A DNA stretch of 37,550 nucleotides from an uncultured bacterium. GTDB taxonomy: Bacteria > Bacillota > Clostridia > Oscillospirales > Oscillospiraceae. A program made the position numbers and the translations under genes. The notes below the pieces were generated by a model, which saw only the letters and a list, made by a program, of their open reading frames with translations, was not told the origin of the DNA and did not search any database. The number at the start of each line of letters is the position of its first letter. The first letter of the stretch is position 1. Of this stretch, positions 23,557 through 32,262 are shown one piece after another. The stretch lies in the NCBI GenBank assembly GCA_949840775.1, contig CATKXO010000028.1, positions 1 through 37,550 on the forward strand. The letters run 5' to 3'.

Positions 23557-24630
23557 CTATGGCTTGCATCGCCCGCAGGGCTCGTAGCCCTCCAGCACAG
23601 CATGGAGCCTGGTCAGGAATACCACCCGCTTGTCCTCCTGGATGTTCTTGGCAGAGGTACAGTCCGGCAGGTGAAATTTTTTGCTGGAAGCGTTGCCGAT
23701 GTAGGTCTGTAAAGTGGAGTTCTCTGCGGGATTGGTGGCGGTATCCGCCTCCTTTTCGGTGCGGAAGGTCACTGTCTTGCCGTCGCTTTCAGCAATCACA
23801 TGTCCTTGCATGTCGGTGCGGTAGACCTCCGTTCCCGCATCTCGGAAACGGCTGAGGGTCTCGTCTGAGGGGTGGCCGTACTTGTTGTCCTCTCCCACTG
23901 AGATCACCGTATACTTGGGCATGACCTCCCGAAGAAACTGGTAACTGGTGGAGGTATCGCTGCCGTGGTGCCCCGCTTTCAGGACGGTGGCCCGCAAGTT
24001 GGCCCCGGATTCGATCAAATCAGCTTCCGCCCCCTTCTCCATGTCCCCGGTGAAGAGGAAGGAGGTCTCGCCATAGTCGATGCGCAAAACAATGGAGGTA
24101 TCATTGGTATCGTCATATTCCTGTACCGGTCCTAAAACCTCCACTTGGGCGGAGCCAAGGCTGAATTTATCCCCCGGCTCAGGCACTGTAAGGGATTTTC
24201 CCTGTACATCTAAATAGTGGACCATATCCTGGAAGACCTTGGTGTCATACTCCGTCACCGGGCACAGGGCGGTGTCCACTGCGGCGTAGTTCAGCGCACC
24301 GGACAGGCCGCCGATGTGGTCCTCATGGGCGTGGCTGGCCACCATGCAGTCCAGATGCTTGGCCCCGTGGCGCTCCAGATAGGAATACACCAAATCGGAG
24401 TCCTCGGCATTGCCGCCGTCGATGAGCATGTAGTGGCCGTCGCATATCACCAGGGCGGAGTCCGCCTGGCCCACGTCAATAAAGTGGACCGCAAAGCTGC
24501 TCCCCTCCTTGGGAAGGGACGCGGCCTGTTCCTGACGGCTGAACAGAACATAAGCAAACGCCAGGAAAAGCATAATAAACAGGAATACCAGCACCCAGCC
24601 GGACTGCTGCTTCTGCTTTCTTCTATGCAT
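23557..24630 (-). CDS. ComEC-like MBL-fold metallohydrolase with C-terminal Cys domain
   Basis: A protein of 357 residues with one N-terminal membrane segment (WVLVFLFIMLFLAFAYVLF) and a beta-lactamase fold facing outside. The metal motif is SHAHEDHIGG (His100, His102, Asp104, His105); GDMEKG and AGHHGSDTS follow. This resembles the extracellular DNase-like domain of ComEC/Rec2. The C-terminal 50 residues, YIGNASSKKFHLPDCTSA through EGYEPCGRCKP, match the Ada-like zinc-binding tail often fused to nuclease-type proteins. No ComEC membrane channel is present. The ATG at 24630 follows GGAGGAG, 3 bases after the stop of the upstream thiolase-like gene, so the two are co-transcribed. The substrate is unknown. 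Confidence 0.86.
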   Translation of the reverse strand: MHRRKQKQQSGWVLVFLFIMLFLAFAYVLFSRQEQAASLPKEGSSFAVHFIDVGQADSALVICDGHYMLIDGGNAEDSDLVYSYLERHGAKHLDCMVASHAHEDHIGGLSGALNYAAVDTALCPVTEYDTKVFQDMVHYLDVQGKSLTVPEPGDKFSLGSAQVEVLGPVQEYDDTNDTSIVLRIDYGETSFLFTGDMEKGAEADLIESGANLRATVLKAGHHGSDTSTSYQFLREVMPKYTVISVGEDNKYGHPSDETLSRFRDAGTEVYRTDMQGHVIAESDGKTVTFRTEKEADTATNPAENSTLQTYIGNASSKKFHLPDCTSAKNIQEDKRVVFLTRLHAVLEGYEPCGRCKP

Positions 24631-24633
24631 CGC

Positions 24634-25398
24634 TCACTCCTCCAATTCTTCCGGCAAGGGCCGGCGGCGGTGTTCCATGGGCCCCCATTCCGGCAGGGGC
24701 AGCCGCTGCATCGCTCCAAAGGCCCGGGCCTTCAGGCCGGGATACCGGACCTGGAGCTCATAAACCAGTTCCTTGATCTCCTGCCGCTTGGTGTTCCCGT
24801 CGGCGGGGCAGGTGCTGTGGACCACAGGCAGGTCCAGCCGCTGGGCGGTGTGGCGGATCAGGCTCTCCCCGCAGTAGAGCAGGGGGCGGATTTGGGTGAT
24901 CCCCGTCCGGTCCAGGTAGGTGACGGGCTGGAAGCAGGACAGTCGGCCCTCGAAAATCAGGGACATGAAGAAGGTCTCCACCGCGTCGTCATAGTGGTGG
25001 CCCAGGGCGATTTTGGAGATTCCCCGCTCCTGGAGGGCGGCATGGAGCGCCCCCCGCCGCATCTTTGAGCACAGAGAGCATGGATTTTTCTCCCTCCGGC
25101 TGTTGAAAATCACCCAGCGAATCTGGGAAGGAATCACGGTATAGGGCACGTCCAGCTCCCGGCACAGCCGGGCCACCGGGGAAAAATCGTTCCCCTGGGC
25201 GAAGTTCGACGTGCCCAGGTCCAGGGTGACCGCCTCCACCGTGAAGGGGACGGGGTAAAACTCCCGCAGTTTGGCCAGCGCCATCAGCAGCACCAGGGAG
25301 TCCTTCCCTCCCGACACCCCCACCGCAATCCGGTCGCCGGGACTTATCATATTGTAGTCCTCCACACACCGGCGGGTAAGGGAGAGAATTTTATTCAT
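24634..25398 (-). CDS. TtcA-like PP-loop ATPase, probable tRNA 2-thiolation enzyme
   Basis: A protein of 254 residues. The PP-loop GVSGGKDSLVLL (SGGKDS at 29-34) binds ATP. CSLC (Cys107, Cys110) and a later Cys in HSTCPADG are placed like the three ligands of the 4Fe-4S cluster in TtcA, which adds sulfur to cytidine 32 of tRNA. The block ALGHHYDDAVETFFMSL supports the TtcA family. Clostridial relatives may modify other positions, so the exact base is inferred. The start is ATG 25398, 6 bases after AAGGAGGG; 22 codons upstream are leader. Confidence 0.87.
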   Translation of the reverse strand: MNKILSLTRRCVEDYNMISPGDRIAVGVSGGKDSLVLLMALAKLREFYPVPFTVEAVTLDLGTSNFAQGNDFSPVARLCRELDVPYTVIPSQIRWVIFNSRREKNPCSLCSKMRRGALHAALQERGISKIALGHHYDDAVETFFMSLIFEGRLSCFQPVTYLDRTGITQIRPLLYCGESLIRHTAQRLDLPVVHSTCPADGNTKRQEIKELVYELQVRYPGLKARAFGAMQRLPLPEWGPMEHRRRPLPEELEE

Positions 25399-25555
25399 GG
25401 CACACCCTCCTTCCGACGCAAGCATTTTACCACAAAAACCCGATTTTCCGCAAGTAAAAAACAAAAATCAAACAGGAGATATCCGGAGTATAATTAAGAA
25501 AACGAGAGGTATTCGGAGATATAAAAGTTTTTCTTGAAATTTTTCAAAAAATCCG

Positions 25556-25584
25556 TTGACACCCGTCTGTCCCCGTACTATAAT
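25556..25584 (+). promoter_or_regulatory. Perfect consensus sigma-A promoter of rplM-rpsI
   Basis: TTGACA (25556-25561), 17 bases, TATAAT (25579-25584). The preceding 50 bases are A/T-rich (AAATTTTTCAAAAAAT), like an UP element. Confidence 0.92.
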
Positions 25585-25587
25585 ACA

Positions 25588-25672
25588 ACACGCTCCATTT
25601 GTACAACGTTCGGGGCAAAATGCTTTCATCAAAGGCATTTTTCACATAAATGGAAAGAAATTGGAGGTTACA
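25588..25672 (+). promoter_or_regulatory. Possible L13 leader RNA
   Basis: The untranslated region holds an inner hairpin (AAATGC with GCATTT near 25619-25640) and an outer pairing CATTTGT with ACATAAATG. Firmicute rplM genes often carry a self-binding L13 leader. The fold here is drawn by eye only. Confidence 0.5.
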
Positions 25673-25675
25673 CCT

Positions 25676-26107
25676 ATGTCCACGTTCATGGCAAAAATGG
25701 GCAGCACCCAGCGGAAGTGGTACGTCATCGACGCCGCCGGCAAGCCCATGGGCAAAACCGCTGTTATCGCCGCCGACCTGCTGCGGGGCAAGCGCAAGCC
25801 CGAGTTTACCCCCAACGCCGACTGCGGCGACTGCGTCATCATCATCAATGCCGAGCAGGCGGTGCTCACCGGCAAGAAGCTGGACCAGAAGTACTACCGC
25901 ACCCACTCTGGCTGGGTGGGCGGTCTGAAGGAGACCAAGTACCGCACCCTGATGCAGACCAAGCCCGAGCTGGCCATGCAGCTGGCCGTTAAGGGCATGA
26001 TGCCCAAGAACAGCCTGTCCCGGGACGCGCTGACCCGCCTGCACATCTACCGCGGCGGCGAGCACAACCACGCCGCCCAGAAGCCCGAGCTCTGGGACGC
26101 CGAGTAA
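25676..26107 (+). CDS. rplM: Ribosomal protein L13
   Basis: Large-subunit ribosomal protein, 143 residues, the usual length. It carries KWYVIDAAGKPMGKTAVIAA, GDCVIIINAEQAVLTGKK, the YRTHSGW segment and the family motif VKGMMPKNSLSRD. The ATG at 25676 follows TTGGAGG; longer readings in this frame run through the promoter. It is followed 14 bases later by rpsI in the conserved rplM-rpsI pair. Transcription starts from the consensus promoter at 25556 and may be self-regulated by the leader. Confidence 0.98.
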   Translation: MSTFMAKMGSTQRKWYVIDAAGKPMGKTAVIAADLLRGKRKPEFTPNADCGDCVIIINAEQAVLTGKKLDQKYYRTHSGWVGGLKETKYRTLMQTKPELAMQLAVKGMMPKNSLSRDALTRLHIYRGGEHNHAAQKPELWDAE

Positions 26108-26121
26108 GGAGGATTTAGAGT

Positions 26122-26526
26122 ATGTATAAGAGCAAGAAGCCTTATTTCTATGGCACCGGCCGCCGGAAGTCCTCTGTGGCCCGCGTCCATCTGTTTGAGA
26201 ACGGCACCGGCGCCATCACCATCAACGGCCGGGATATCGACGACTACTTCGGTCTGGAAACCCTGAAGCTCATCGTCCGTCAGCCCCTGGTGGCCACCGA
26301 GCAGGTGGGCAAGGTGGACGTGGTCGCCACCGTCACCGGCGGCGGCGTCACCGGTCAGGCCGGCGCCATCCGCCACGGCATTTCCCGCGCTCTGCTGCTG
26401 GTCAATGAGGAGTTCCGTCCCACCCTGAAGGCCGCCGGCTTCCTCACCCGCGACCCTCGCATGAAGGAGCGCAAGAAGTATGGCCTCAAGGCCGCCCGCC
26501 GCGCCCCCCAGTTCTCCAAGCGTTAA
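26122..26526 (+). CDS. rpsI: Ribosomal protein S9
   Basis: Small-subunit ribosomal protein, 134 residues. It carries [13 protein letters not shown] near the N-terminus, [20 protein letters not shown] in the middle and the conserved C-terminal [17 protein letters not shown], whose last Lys-Arg reaches the P-site tRNA. The ATG at 26122 follows AAGGAGG. It ends at a strong terminator. Confidence 0.98.
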   Translation: MYKSKKPYFYGTGRRKSSVARVHLFENGTGAITINGRDIDDYFGLETLKLIVRQPLVATEQVGKVDVVATVTGGGVTGQAGAIRHGISRALLLVNEEFRPTLKAAGFLTRDPRMKERKKYGLKAARRAPQFSKR

Positions 26527-26540
26527 GGTTCCGCTTTTTC

Positions 26541-26570
26541 AACAGCCGTCCGTTTGGACGGCTGTTTTTC
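26541..26570 (+). terminator. Rho-independent terminator of rplM-rpsI
   Basis: A perfect 11-base stem (AACAGCCGTCC, loop GTTT) followed by T residues, 14 bases past the rpsI stop. Confidence 0.95.
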
Positions 26571-26603
26571 TGTAAACAATTTTTGAACTCCCGCGAAATC
26601 CCC

Positions 26604-26631
26604 TTGACATTTTTTCCCCTCTGAGTAAAAT
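26604..26631 (+). promoter_or_regulatory. Promoter of the marR-ABC operon
   Basis: Perfect TTGACA (26604-26609), 16 bases, TAAAAT (26626-26631). Confidence 0.75.
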
Positions 26632-26632
26632 A

Positions 26633-26661
26633 GTTAACACGTTAATCGTTAATGGGTTAAC
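26633..26661. promoter_or_regulatory. Four-fold GTTAA operator downstream of the -10
   Basis: GTTAA starts at 26633, 26641, 26648 and 26656 (steps of 8, 7 and 8). The first and last extend to the palindrome GTTAAC. It covers the likely transcription start, so it should let the adjacent MarR protein repress its own operon. Confidence 0.65.
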
Positions 26662-26686
26662 AATATGTTGAAAGGAGGTTTTCCTC

Positions 26687-27148
26687 GTGGAAGTGTCATT
26701 TCACGAGATGGATCTGCTGTCCCGGCAGTTTAACCAAGCTCACCGGGCAGCTGTTCAGACGGAGCTGAACGCCGCCGGGCTGAGAGAGGTAGGCCACCCC
26801 ATGTTGGTCTCTATTCTCCAGTCCGCCGAGAAAGACCCGGATGGTCAGTGCCAGGCCCAGCGGGAGCTGGCCGACCTGCTCCACGTCTCCCCCGCCGCCG
26901 TGGCCAATTCCCTGAAATGCCTGGAGCGGGACGGTTATATCCGCCGGGAGCCCTGGCAGAAGGACGCCAGACGAAACCGGGTGCTGCTCACTGAAAAGGG
27001 GGCCGCCGCAGTGGAGGGCTGCCGGGATGTGTTTCGCCGGGTGTCCGACCGGATGATGGCCGGGTTTTCCCCGGAGGAGTGCGCCCAGCTGATGGACTTT
27101 CAGCGCAGAATGCTGAACAACCTCCTCAATTTCCAACCAAAGGAGTGA
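26687..27148 (+). CDS. MarR family transcriptional regulator
   Basis: A 153-residue winged-helix repressor. The DNA-binding core is QRELADLLHVSPAAVANSLK and LERDGYIRREPWQKDARRNRVLLTEKG, with the Asp-x-Arg wing of the family. Flanking helices form the dimer interface. It starts with GTG at 26687, 8 bases after AAAGGAGG. It lies 7 bases before the ABC exporter genes and downstream of a four-fold GTTAA site. It most likely represses itself and the exporter until a ligand, probably an exported drug, binds. Confidence 0.92.
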   Translation: MEVSFHEMDLLSRQFNQAHRAAVQTELNAAGLREVGHPMLVSILQSAEKDPDGQCQAQRELADLLHVSPAAVANSLKCLERDGYIRREPWQKDARRNRVLLTEKGAAAVEGCRDVFRRVSDRMMAGFSPEECAQLMDFQRRMLNNLLNFQPKE

Positions 27149-27155
27149 TTTACCC

Positions 27156-28889
27156 TTGCTTTCCCTGTTCCTGACCCATTTGGAGGGTTACAAAAAGGAC
27201 GCCGTCAAGTCCCCCATCCTCATCATTCTGGAGGTCATCTGCGAGCTGCTCCTCCCCCTGGTGATGGCAGAGATCGTGGATGTGGCCATTCCCTCGGGGG
27301 ATACGGGCTATATCTTCGAACTGGGGACGGCCATGCTGGTTTTGGCGGCCTTCTCCATGGCCTGCGGCGTGCTGGCCGCCAAATATGCCGCTTTCGCCAG
27401 CCAGGGCTTCGGCGGAAACCTGCGTCAGTGCCTGTTCGACAAGGTACAGGACTTCTCCTTCGCCGACATTGACCGCTTTTCCTCCGCATCCCTCATCACC
27501 CGCATGACCAACGATGTCAACGCCATGACCATGATGCTGGCCATGGGCCTGCGGATGCTGGTGCGGGCCCCGGTCATGCTCATCGCCGCGCTGATTATCT
27601 CCCTGCGGCTCAACGCCCGGCTGGCCCTGATCCTGTTTGTGATTATTCCCCTGATGTCCGCAGCCATCGCCATTCTGATGCGTATTTGCTCCAGGCTTTT
27701 TGAGCTCATGCAGAAGCGGATCGACGGGCTGAACAACGTGCTTCAGGAGAATCTGGTAGCCATCCGGGTGGTGAAAGCTTTCGTCCGGGAGGACCACGAA
27801 CGGGAGAAATTCAACCGCTCCAGCGACGAGCTGATGAATGCCGGGCTCACTGTGGGGATGCGGGTTATCGCCATGATGCCCATTATGATGCTGTGCCTGA
27901 ACGGGGCCACCCTGGCCGTTCTCTACTTTGGGGGCAAAATGGTTATGGGCCTCACCTTCGACCTGGGGGACTTGAACGCTTTCCTCAGCTACATCATGCA
28001 GGTGCTCATGAGCGTCATGATGGTGGCCATGTCCCTGCTCCAGCTGTCCCGGGCCCAGGCCTGCGCCCGGCGGATCAACGAAGTGCTGGACGCCGTCCCC
28101 TCTGTCCAGAACAAGGAGGAAACCTCTCCCCTCCCCGCCCCCAGGGGCCGGGTGGAGTTCAAGGATGTCTCCTTCAAATACGCCGCCTCCGGCACCGGAG
28201 ACGACGTGCTGTCCCACATCAGCTTTACTGTGGAGCCGGGGCAGTTTGTGGCCATTGTAGGGGGCACCGGCACCGGCAAGTCCTCCCTGGTCAACCTGAT
28301 TCCCCGGTTCTACGATGTCACCGGCGGCTCCGTCCTGGTGGACGGAGTGGACGTGCGGGACTACCCCCTGGAGGAGCTGCGGGGACGGATCGGCATGGTG
28401 CTCCAGACCAATGTACTCTTCACCGGTTCCATCCGGGAGAACCTGCTGTGGGGCCACCCCGACGCCACCGGGGAGGAGATGGTCCAGGCCGCCAAGGATG
28501 CCCAGGCCTACGACTTCATCATGCAGCTGCCGGAGGGTTTCGACACCCAGCTCACCCAGGGGGGGACCAACGTCTCCGGTGGACAGAAGCAGCGGCTGTG
28601 CATTGCCCGGGCCATGTTGAGAAAACCGGCCATCCTCATTCTGGACGACTCCACCTCCGCTGTGGACTCCGCTACCGAGGCGGCCATCCGGGAGTCTTTC
28701 CACAACAATCTCAAAGACACTACCGTCATCATCATCGCCCAGCGTATCTCCTCGGTGCAGTATGCCGATGAGATTCTCATTCTGGACGACGACCATATCG
28801 CCGGCCGTGGCACCCACGATGAGCTCTTGGCCAGCAACAAAATCTATCAGGAGATATTCCAATCTCAGCAAGAGGGGGTGGGCGGATAA
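27156..28889 (+). CDS. ABC exporter half-transporter with degenerate catalytic site
   Basis: A 577-residue fusion of six membrane helices and an ATPase domain. The ATPase has Walker A GGTGTGKSS (Lys375), Q-loop VLQTNVLF, a canonical signature NVSGGQKQR and Walker B ILDDSTSAVD. Asp498 stands in place of the catalytic Glu, and the H-loop has Gln529 (IIAQRISS) instead of His. This is the degenerate partner of heterodimeric exporters such as TM287/288 or BmrCD. It starts with TTG at 27156, 10 bases after AAAGGAG. Its stop overlaps the start of the second half as TAATG, so the halves are coupled. Probably a drug or lipid exporter under MarR control. Confidence 0.94.
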   Translation: MLSLFLTHLEGYKKDAVKSPILIILEVICELLLPLVMAEIVDVAIPSGDTGYIFELGTAMLVLAAFSMACGVLAAKYAAFASQGFGGNLRQCLFDKVQDFSFADIDRFSSASLITRMTNDVNAMTMMLAMGLRMLVRAPVMLIAALIISLRLNARLALILFVIIPLMSAAIAILMRICSRLFELMQKRIDGLNNVLQENLVAIRVVKAFVREDHEREKFNRSSDELMNAGLTVGMRVIAMMPIMMLCLNGATLAVLYFGGKMVMGLTFDLGDLNAFLSYIMQVLMSVMMVAMSLLQLSRAQACARRINEVLDAVPSVQNKEETSPLPAPRGRVEFKDVSFKYAASGTGDDVLSHISFTVEPGQFVAIVGGTGTGKSSLVNLIPRFYDVTGGSVLVDGVDVRDYPLEELRGRIGMVLQTNVLFTGSIRENLLWGHPDATGEEMVQAAKDAQAYDFIMQLPEGFDTQLTQGGTNVSGGQKQRLCIARAMLRKPAILILDDSTSAVDSATEAAIRESFHNNLKDTTVIIIAQRISSVQYADEILILDDDHIAGRGTHDELLASNKIYQEIFQSQQEGVGG

Positions 28890-30964
28890 TGCCAGGACCA
28901 CATCAAGCCTTTAGGGCCGGGCCGGTCAAGCCCAAAAACCTGAAAAAAACCGCCCTGCGTCTGGTGGGCTACCTCACCCGGAGCAAACTTCCTTTGCTCT
29001 TTGTCTTCTTCTGCCTGCTGGTGTCCGTGGGCTCCAATCTGGGCGGTTCCTACCTGGTGCGGCCCATCACCAACCTGCTTATCGACCCCAATATGTCCTT
29101 TTCCGAAAAGCTGTCCGGGCTGACGGTGCGTATCGCCGCCCTGGCCGGCATCTACCTCCTGGGCTGTCTGGCCACCTACGGCCAGTCGGCTATGATGGTC
29201 CGGCTGGCAGAGAAGGGGGTCAACCGCCTGCGCAAGGACCTGTTTGACGCATTGCAGAAGCTCCCCCTCTCCTACTTCGACCAGCATCCCCACGGGGAGC
29301 TGATGAGCCGTTTTACCAACGACGCGGACAACGTACAGATGGCCCTCCAGCAGAGCGTGGTCTCCCTGTTTCAGAGCTGCCTCATGTTCGTAGGGCTGGT
29401 GGCCCTGATGCTCTTTATCAACTGGAAGCTGTTTTTCGTCACCGCCCTGGTGCTGGCCCTCACTATGACCCTGTTCAAGCGGCTGGGGGGGCGCAGCCGC
29501 CGGTTCTATCAGAAGCAGCAGGCCGCTCTGGGCAAGGTGAACGGCGAGATACAGGAGACCATTGAGGGCTTAAAAGTAGTCAAGGCGTTTACCCATGAGG
29601 CGGAGGCCAAGACCAAGTTCCGGGAGCTGAACAACGCCTATCGGGACGCCGCTCAGAAGGCCAACTTCTACTCTACTATGATCATGCCGGTGGCGGGCAA
29701 CCTCATGAACATCAGCTATGCCCTCACCGCCGCCTTCGGCGGACTGCTGTCTGTCCTTCAGGGCTTTGACCTGGGCGGCCTTGCCATCTACCTCAACTAC
29801 TCCCGGCAGGTGGGCCAGCCCCTGAACCAGATATCCCAGCAGATGACCACTCTGCTGTCTGCCATGGCGGGGGCGGAGCGCATCTTCGAGGTGATGGACA
29901 CCCGGCCCGAGGTGGATGAGGGCACAGTCACCCTGATTCCCGCCGAGAAGGATGCCAACGGCACCCTCTCCCCCTTTGCCGGGGCGGGACGGCCCAAGAC
30001 CTGGGCCTGGAAGACCCCACGGGGCAACGGCATGGAGCTGGTTCCCGTCTTTGTGGGAGCAGACGAGGTCCTCACCGAGATTACCGACCCGGAGTCCGTC
30101 CCCGACCCGGCGGTGCTGGCCGACCACGGCTGGGCCTGGAAGTACCCCGGCCCCGACGGGACGGTGGGCCTCCACCTCATCCGGGGCACCGTCCGCAACG
30201 TCCCCGGAGAGGACTACTGCCTCACAGAGCTGCGGGGGGCGGTACGGTTCAGCCATGTGGACTTCTCCTATGTCCCGGGAAAACGCATTTTGAAGGACGT
30301 GACCGTCTACGCTGACCCAGGCCAGAAGATTGCTTTCGTGGGCTCCACCGGCGCGGGCAAGACCACAATCACCAACCTCATCAACCGCTTTTATGAGATT
30401 GAGGGCGGCATGATCACTTACGACGGCATCCGGGTAAAGGCCATCCGCAAAGACGACCTGCGGCGCTCCTTGGGGGCGGTGCTCCAGGACACCCACCTGT
30501 TTACCGGCACCATCATGGACAACATCCGCTATGGCCGCCTGGACGCCACCGATGAGGAGTGTATCGCTGCTGCCAAGAGCGCCAACGCCCACTCCTTCAT
30601 CCGCCGCCTGCCAGAGGGCTACCAGACCATGGTCACCGGCGACGGGGCCAACCTGTCTCAGGGCCAGCGGCAGCTGCTGGCTATCGCCCGGGCCGCCGTG
30701 GCCGACCCGCCGGTGATGATTCTGGACGAGGCCACCTCCTCCATCGACACCCGCACCGAGGCCCTGATTCAGAGGGGCATGGACACCCTCATGGAGGGCC
30801 GGACCGTGTTCGTCATCGCCCACCGGCTGTCCACTGTGCGCAACTCCAACTGCATCGTGGTCATTGAACACGGCGAGATTGAGGAGAAGGGCAGCCACGA
30901 GGACCTATTGGAAGAAAAGGGCCGGTACTACCGGCTGTACACCGGACAGTTCCAGCTGTCCTGA
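28889..30964 (+). CDS. ABC exporter half-transporter with ~100-residue insert
   Basis: A 691-residue partner of the preceding half. After an N-terminal basic stretch it has six membrane helices and an ATPase with Walker A GSTGAGKTT (Lys491), signature NLSQGQRQL (deviant), Walker B ILDEATSSID (catalytic Glu614) and H-loop IAHRLST (His645). It thus supplies the competent Glu while carrying the altered signature, the mirror image of its partner. Unusually, about 100 residues (about 347-447) sit between the membrane and ATPase domains, containing two related pieces, KTWAWKTPRGNGME and HGWAWKYPGPDGTV. The gene overlaps the upstream stop by one base (TAATG). Confidence 0.94.
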   Translation: MPGPHQAFRAGPVKPKNLKKTALRLVGYLTRSKLPLLFVFFCLLVSVGSNLGGSYLVRPITNLLIDPNMSFSEKLSGLTVRIAALAGIYLLGCLATYGQSAMMVRLAEKGVNRLRKDLFDALQKLPLSYFDQHPHGELMSRFTNDADNVQMALQQSVVSLFQSCLMFVGLVALMLFINWKLFFVTALVLALTMTLFKRLGGRSRRFYQKQQAALGKVNGEIQETIEGLKVVKAFTHEAEAKTKFRELNNAYRDAAQKANFYSTMIMPVAGNLMNISYALTAAFGGLLSVLQGFDLGGLAIYLNYSRQVGQPLNQISQQMTTLLSAMAGAERIFEVMDTRPEVDEGTVTLIPAEKDANGTLSPFAGAGRPKTWAWKTPRGNGMELVPVFVGADEVLTEITDPESVPDPAVLADHGWAWKYPGPDGTVGLHLIRGTVRNVPGEDYCLTELRGAVRFSHVDFSYVPGKRILKDVTVYADPGQKIAFVGSTGAGKTTITNLINRFYEIEGGMITYDGIRVKAIRKDDLRRSLGAVLQDTHLFTGTIMDNIRYGRLDATDEECIAAAKSANAHSFIRRLPEGYQTMVTGDGANLSQGQRQLLAIARAAVADPPVMILDEATSSIDTRTEALIQRGMDTLMEGRTVFVIAHRLSTVRNSNCIVVIEHGEIEEKGSHEDLLEEKGRYYRLYTGQFQLS

Positions 30965-30967
30965 CGC

Positions 30968-30997
30968 AAAAGGGCCCCGCCAACCGGCGGGACCCTT
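30968..30997. terminator. Terminator between convergent operons
   Basis: CCCGCC and GGCGGG with loop AACC, extended by AAGGG and CCCTT. Short T runs occur on both sides, so it may serve both the exporter operon and the leftward membrane-protein operon. Confidence 0.7.
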
Positions 30998-31000
30998 GCC

Positions 31001-31492
31001 TTAATACATCGGAACAAAAAACAGCCAAGGAGCGGTGACCACCGCCATAGACAGGGCAATTTTGCGCTTTTCCCCCTCATTGAGCAGGACGCAGTCTTTC
31101 ATGGCCCGCTTGTCGAACCGGTAGATACAGTACCCGGCCAGGGCCACCGCCGCCAGCGTCCAGAGGAAGGCCGCCGGGTGGCCGAAGGGGTTGTGCATGA
31201 TATAGGACAGCGTATCATACCAAAAATCCTCGAAGGGGACGGCCAGCAGCCACCCCAGGAACATCCACGCCGTCCCAACCAGGTCGGCGGCGAAGCCCAG
31301 CAGCCAGAATTTCCACCACAGCGCCTTCACCACTTCCCTTTTCCGCTGGTGCTTGAGGGCCAGCAGGGTAAGCAGCAACACGGCGCAGTCGATGAGGAGA
31401 TTGCCGGGGATGACGAACAGCAGCAGCTGGGGAAACAGCCAGATGAGCCAGATGGGGAACAGGACATTGTACAGGCGCACTTCTTTTTTCAT
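31001..31492 (-). CDS. Membrane protein of unknown function
   Basis: A protein of 163 residues with about four membrane segments (near 8-28, 33-48, 60-85 and 108-125) and a fifth hydrophobic stretch near the end (LSMAVVTAPWLFFVPM). The loop between segments 3 and 4 reads FEDFWYDTLSYIMHNPFGHP. I do not recognise a family. The ATG at 31492 overlaps the previous stop by 4 bases, so translation is coupled to the LytTR-linked membrane gene. As last gene of the LytTR operon it may act in the same response, for instance as sensor, transporter or immunity protein. Confidence 0.75.
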   Translation of the reverse strand: MKKEVRLYNVLFPIWLIWLFPQLLLFVIPGNLLIDCAVLLLTLLALKHQRKREVVKALWWKFWLLGFAADLVGTAWMFLGWLLAVPFEDFWYDTLSYIMHNPFGHPAAFLWTLAAVALAGYCIYRFDKRAMKDCVLLNEGEKRKIALSMAVVTAPWLFFVPMY

Positions 31493-32262
31493 GCCGCACC
31501 CCTCCCCTTTTTGGGGACCGCCCGGCGGTACAACCAGCCCAGCACATTGCCCGCCAGGGCGGGGACTGCTGCCATAAAGCAGTGGAACATAGCGGTATAG
31601 TTAAACAGCAGGAACACCATGGGCAGGTAGCACAGGAAGCAGGCCACTGGGTACAGGGGGCACACCCCCTGCCGCATGCCCAGGGACAGCCCGGAGGAGA
31701 ACCCCGCCACCGGCAGGAGGATATAGGGCAGGAGCAGACCGGACAGGACGGGCACGTCCACCGACACCGCATGGTCGGCCCAATACAGGAGCAGAGGCAG
31801 GACATCACACAGCAGCAGGGCAAAGGCCAGATAGGGCAGCGTTTCCCGCCACTTCAACGGCGACGGTCCGGGGGCCAGGCCCAGGAGGGTGCGCAGCTGC
31901 ATCACCTCCACATACCAGCCGACCCACCGCCCCAGCCAGATGACGGCGTACACCAGGGCCAGGATGACCAGCCAGGCCAGCAGCTCCCCGCCACGGGCCC
32001 CCAGCTGGGCTATCAGCAGGGCAAACAGGGTGGCTGTCACCCCAAAGTGGGCCGCTGAGTACAGGAGCAGCGATTTGCCGTCGTCGGCAAAGGGCAGGGT
32101 GGCCACTCCCGCCGCCCCTCCCAGGGCAGCGCACAGCAGGCACACCACCGGAGACGGTCCCCGGGCGCCCACCATGTAGGACACCAGCACCACACTGAAC
32201 ACCAGTCCCAGAACGGCCCCCGCCAAAATACGGACGGCCCAGCTCCATTTAATCTGTTTCAT
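31489..32262 (-). CDS. Polytopic membrane protein with DUF3021-like N-terminal half
   Basis: A 257-residue protein with about eight membrane segments. The first half (to about residue 125), especially the AAHFGVTATLFALLI segment and ALVYAVIWLGRWVGWYVEVM, resembles DUF3021 proteins, which are small four-helix proteins encoded next to LytTR regulators and thought to hold them inactive at the membrane. The second half, with LPYLAFALLLCDVLPLLLYW and GLSLGMRQGVCPLYP, is an extra membrane domain of unknown function. The ATG at 32262 overlaps the LytTR gene's end. The DUF3021 match is by eye and should be checked with a profile. Confidence 0.72.
   Translation of the reverse strand: MKQIKWSWAVRILAGAVLGLVFSVVLVSYMVGARGPSPVVCLLCAALGGAAGVATLPFADDGKSLLLYSAAHFGVTATLFALLIAQLGARGGELLAWLVILALVYAVIWLGRWVGWYVEVMQLRTLLGLAPGPSPLKWRETLPYLAFALLLCDVLPLLLYWADHAVSVDVPVLSGLLLPYILLPVAGFSSGLSLGMRQGVCPLYPVACFLCYLPMVFLLFNYTAMFHCFMAAVPALAGNVLGWLYRRAVPKKGRGAA

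Noticed and set aside
27150-28901. 583-residue minus-strand open frame
   Set aside because: Exact antisense of the ABC exporter half; His/Gly-rich shadow.
29570-30898. 442-residue minus-strand open frame
   Set aside because: Antisense of the second ABC half.
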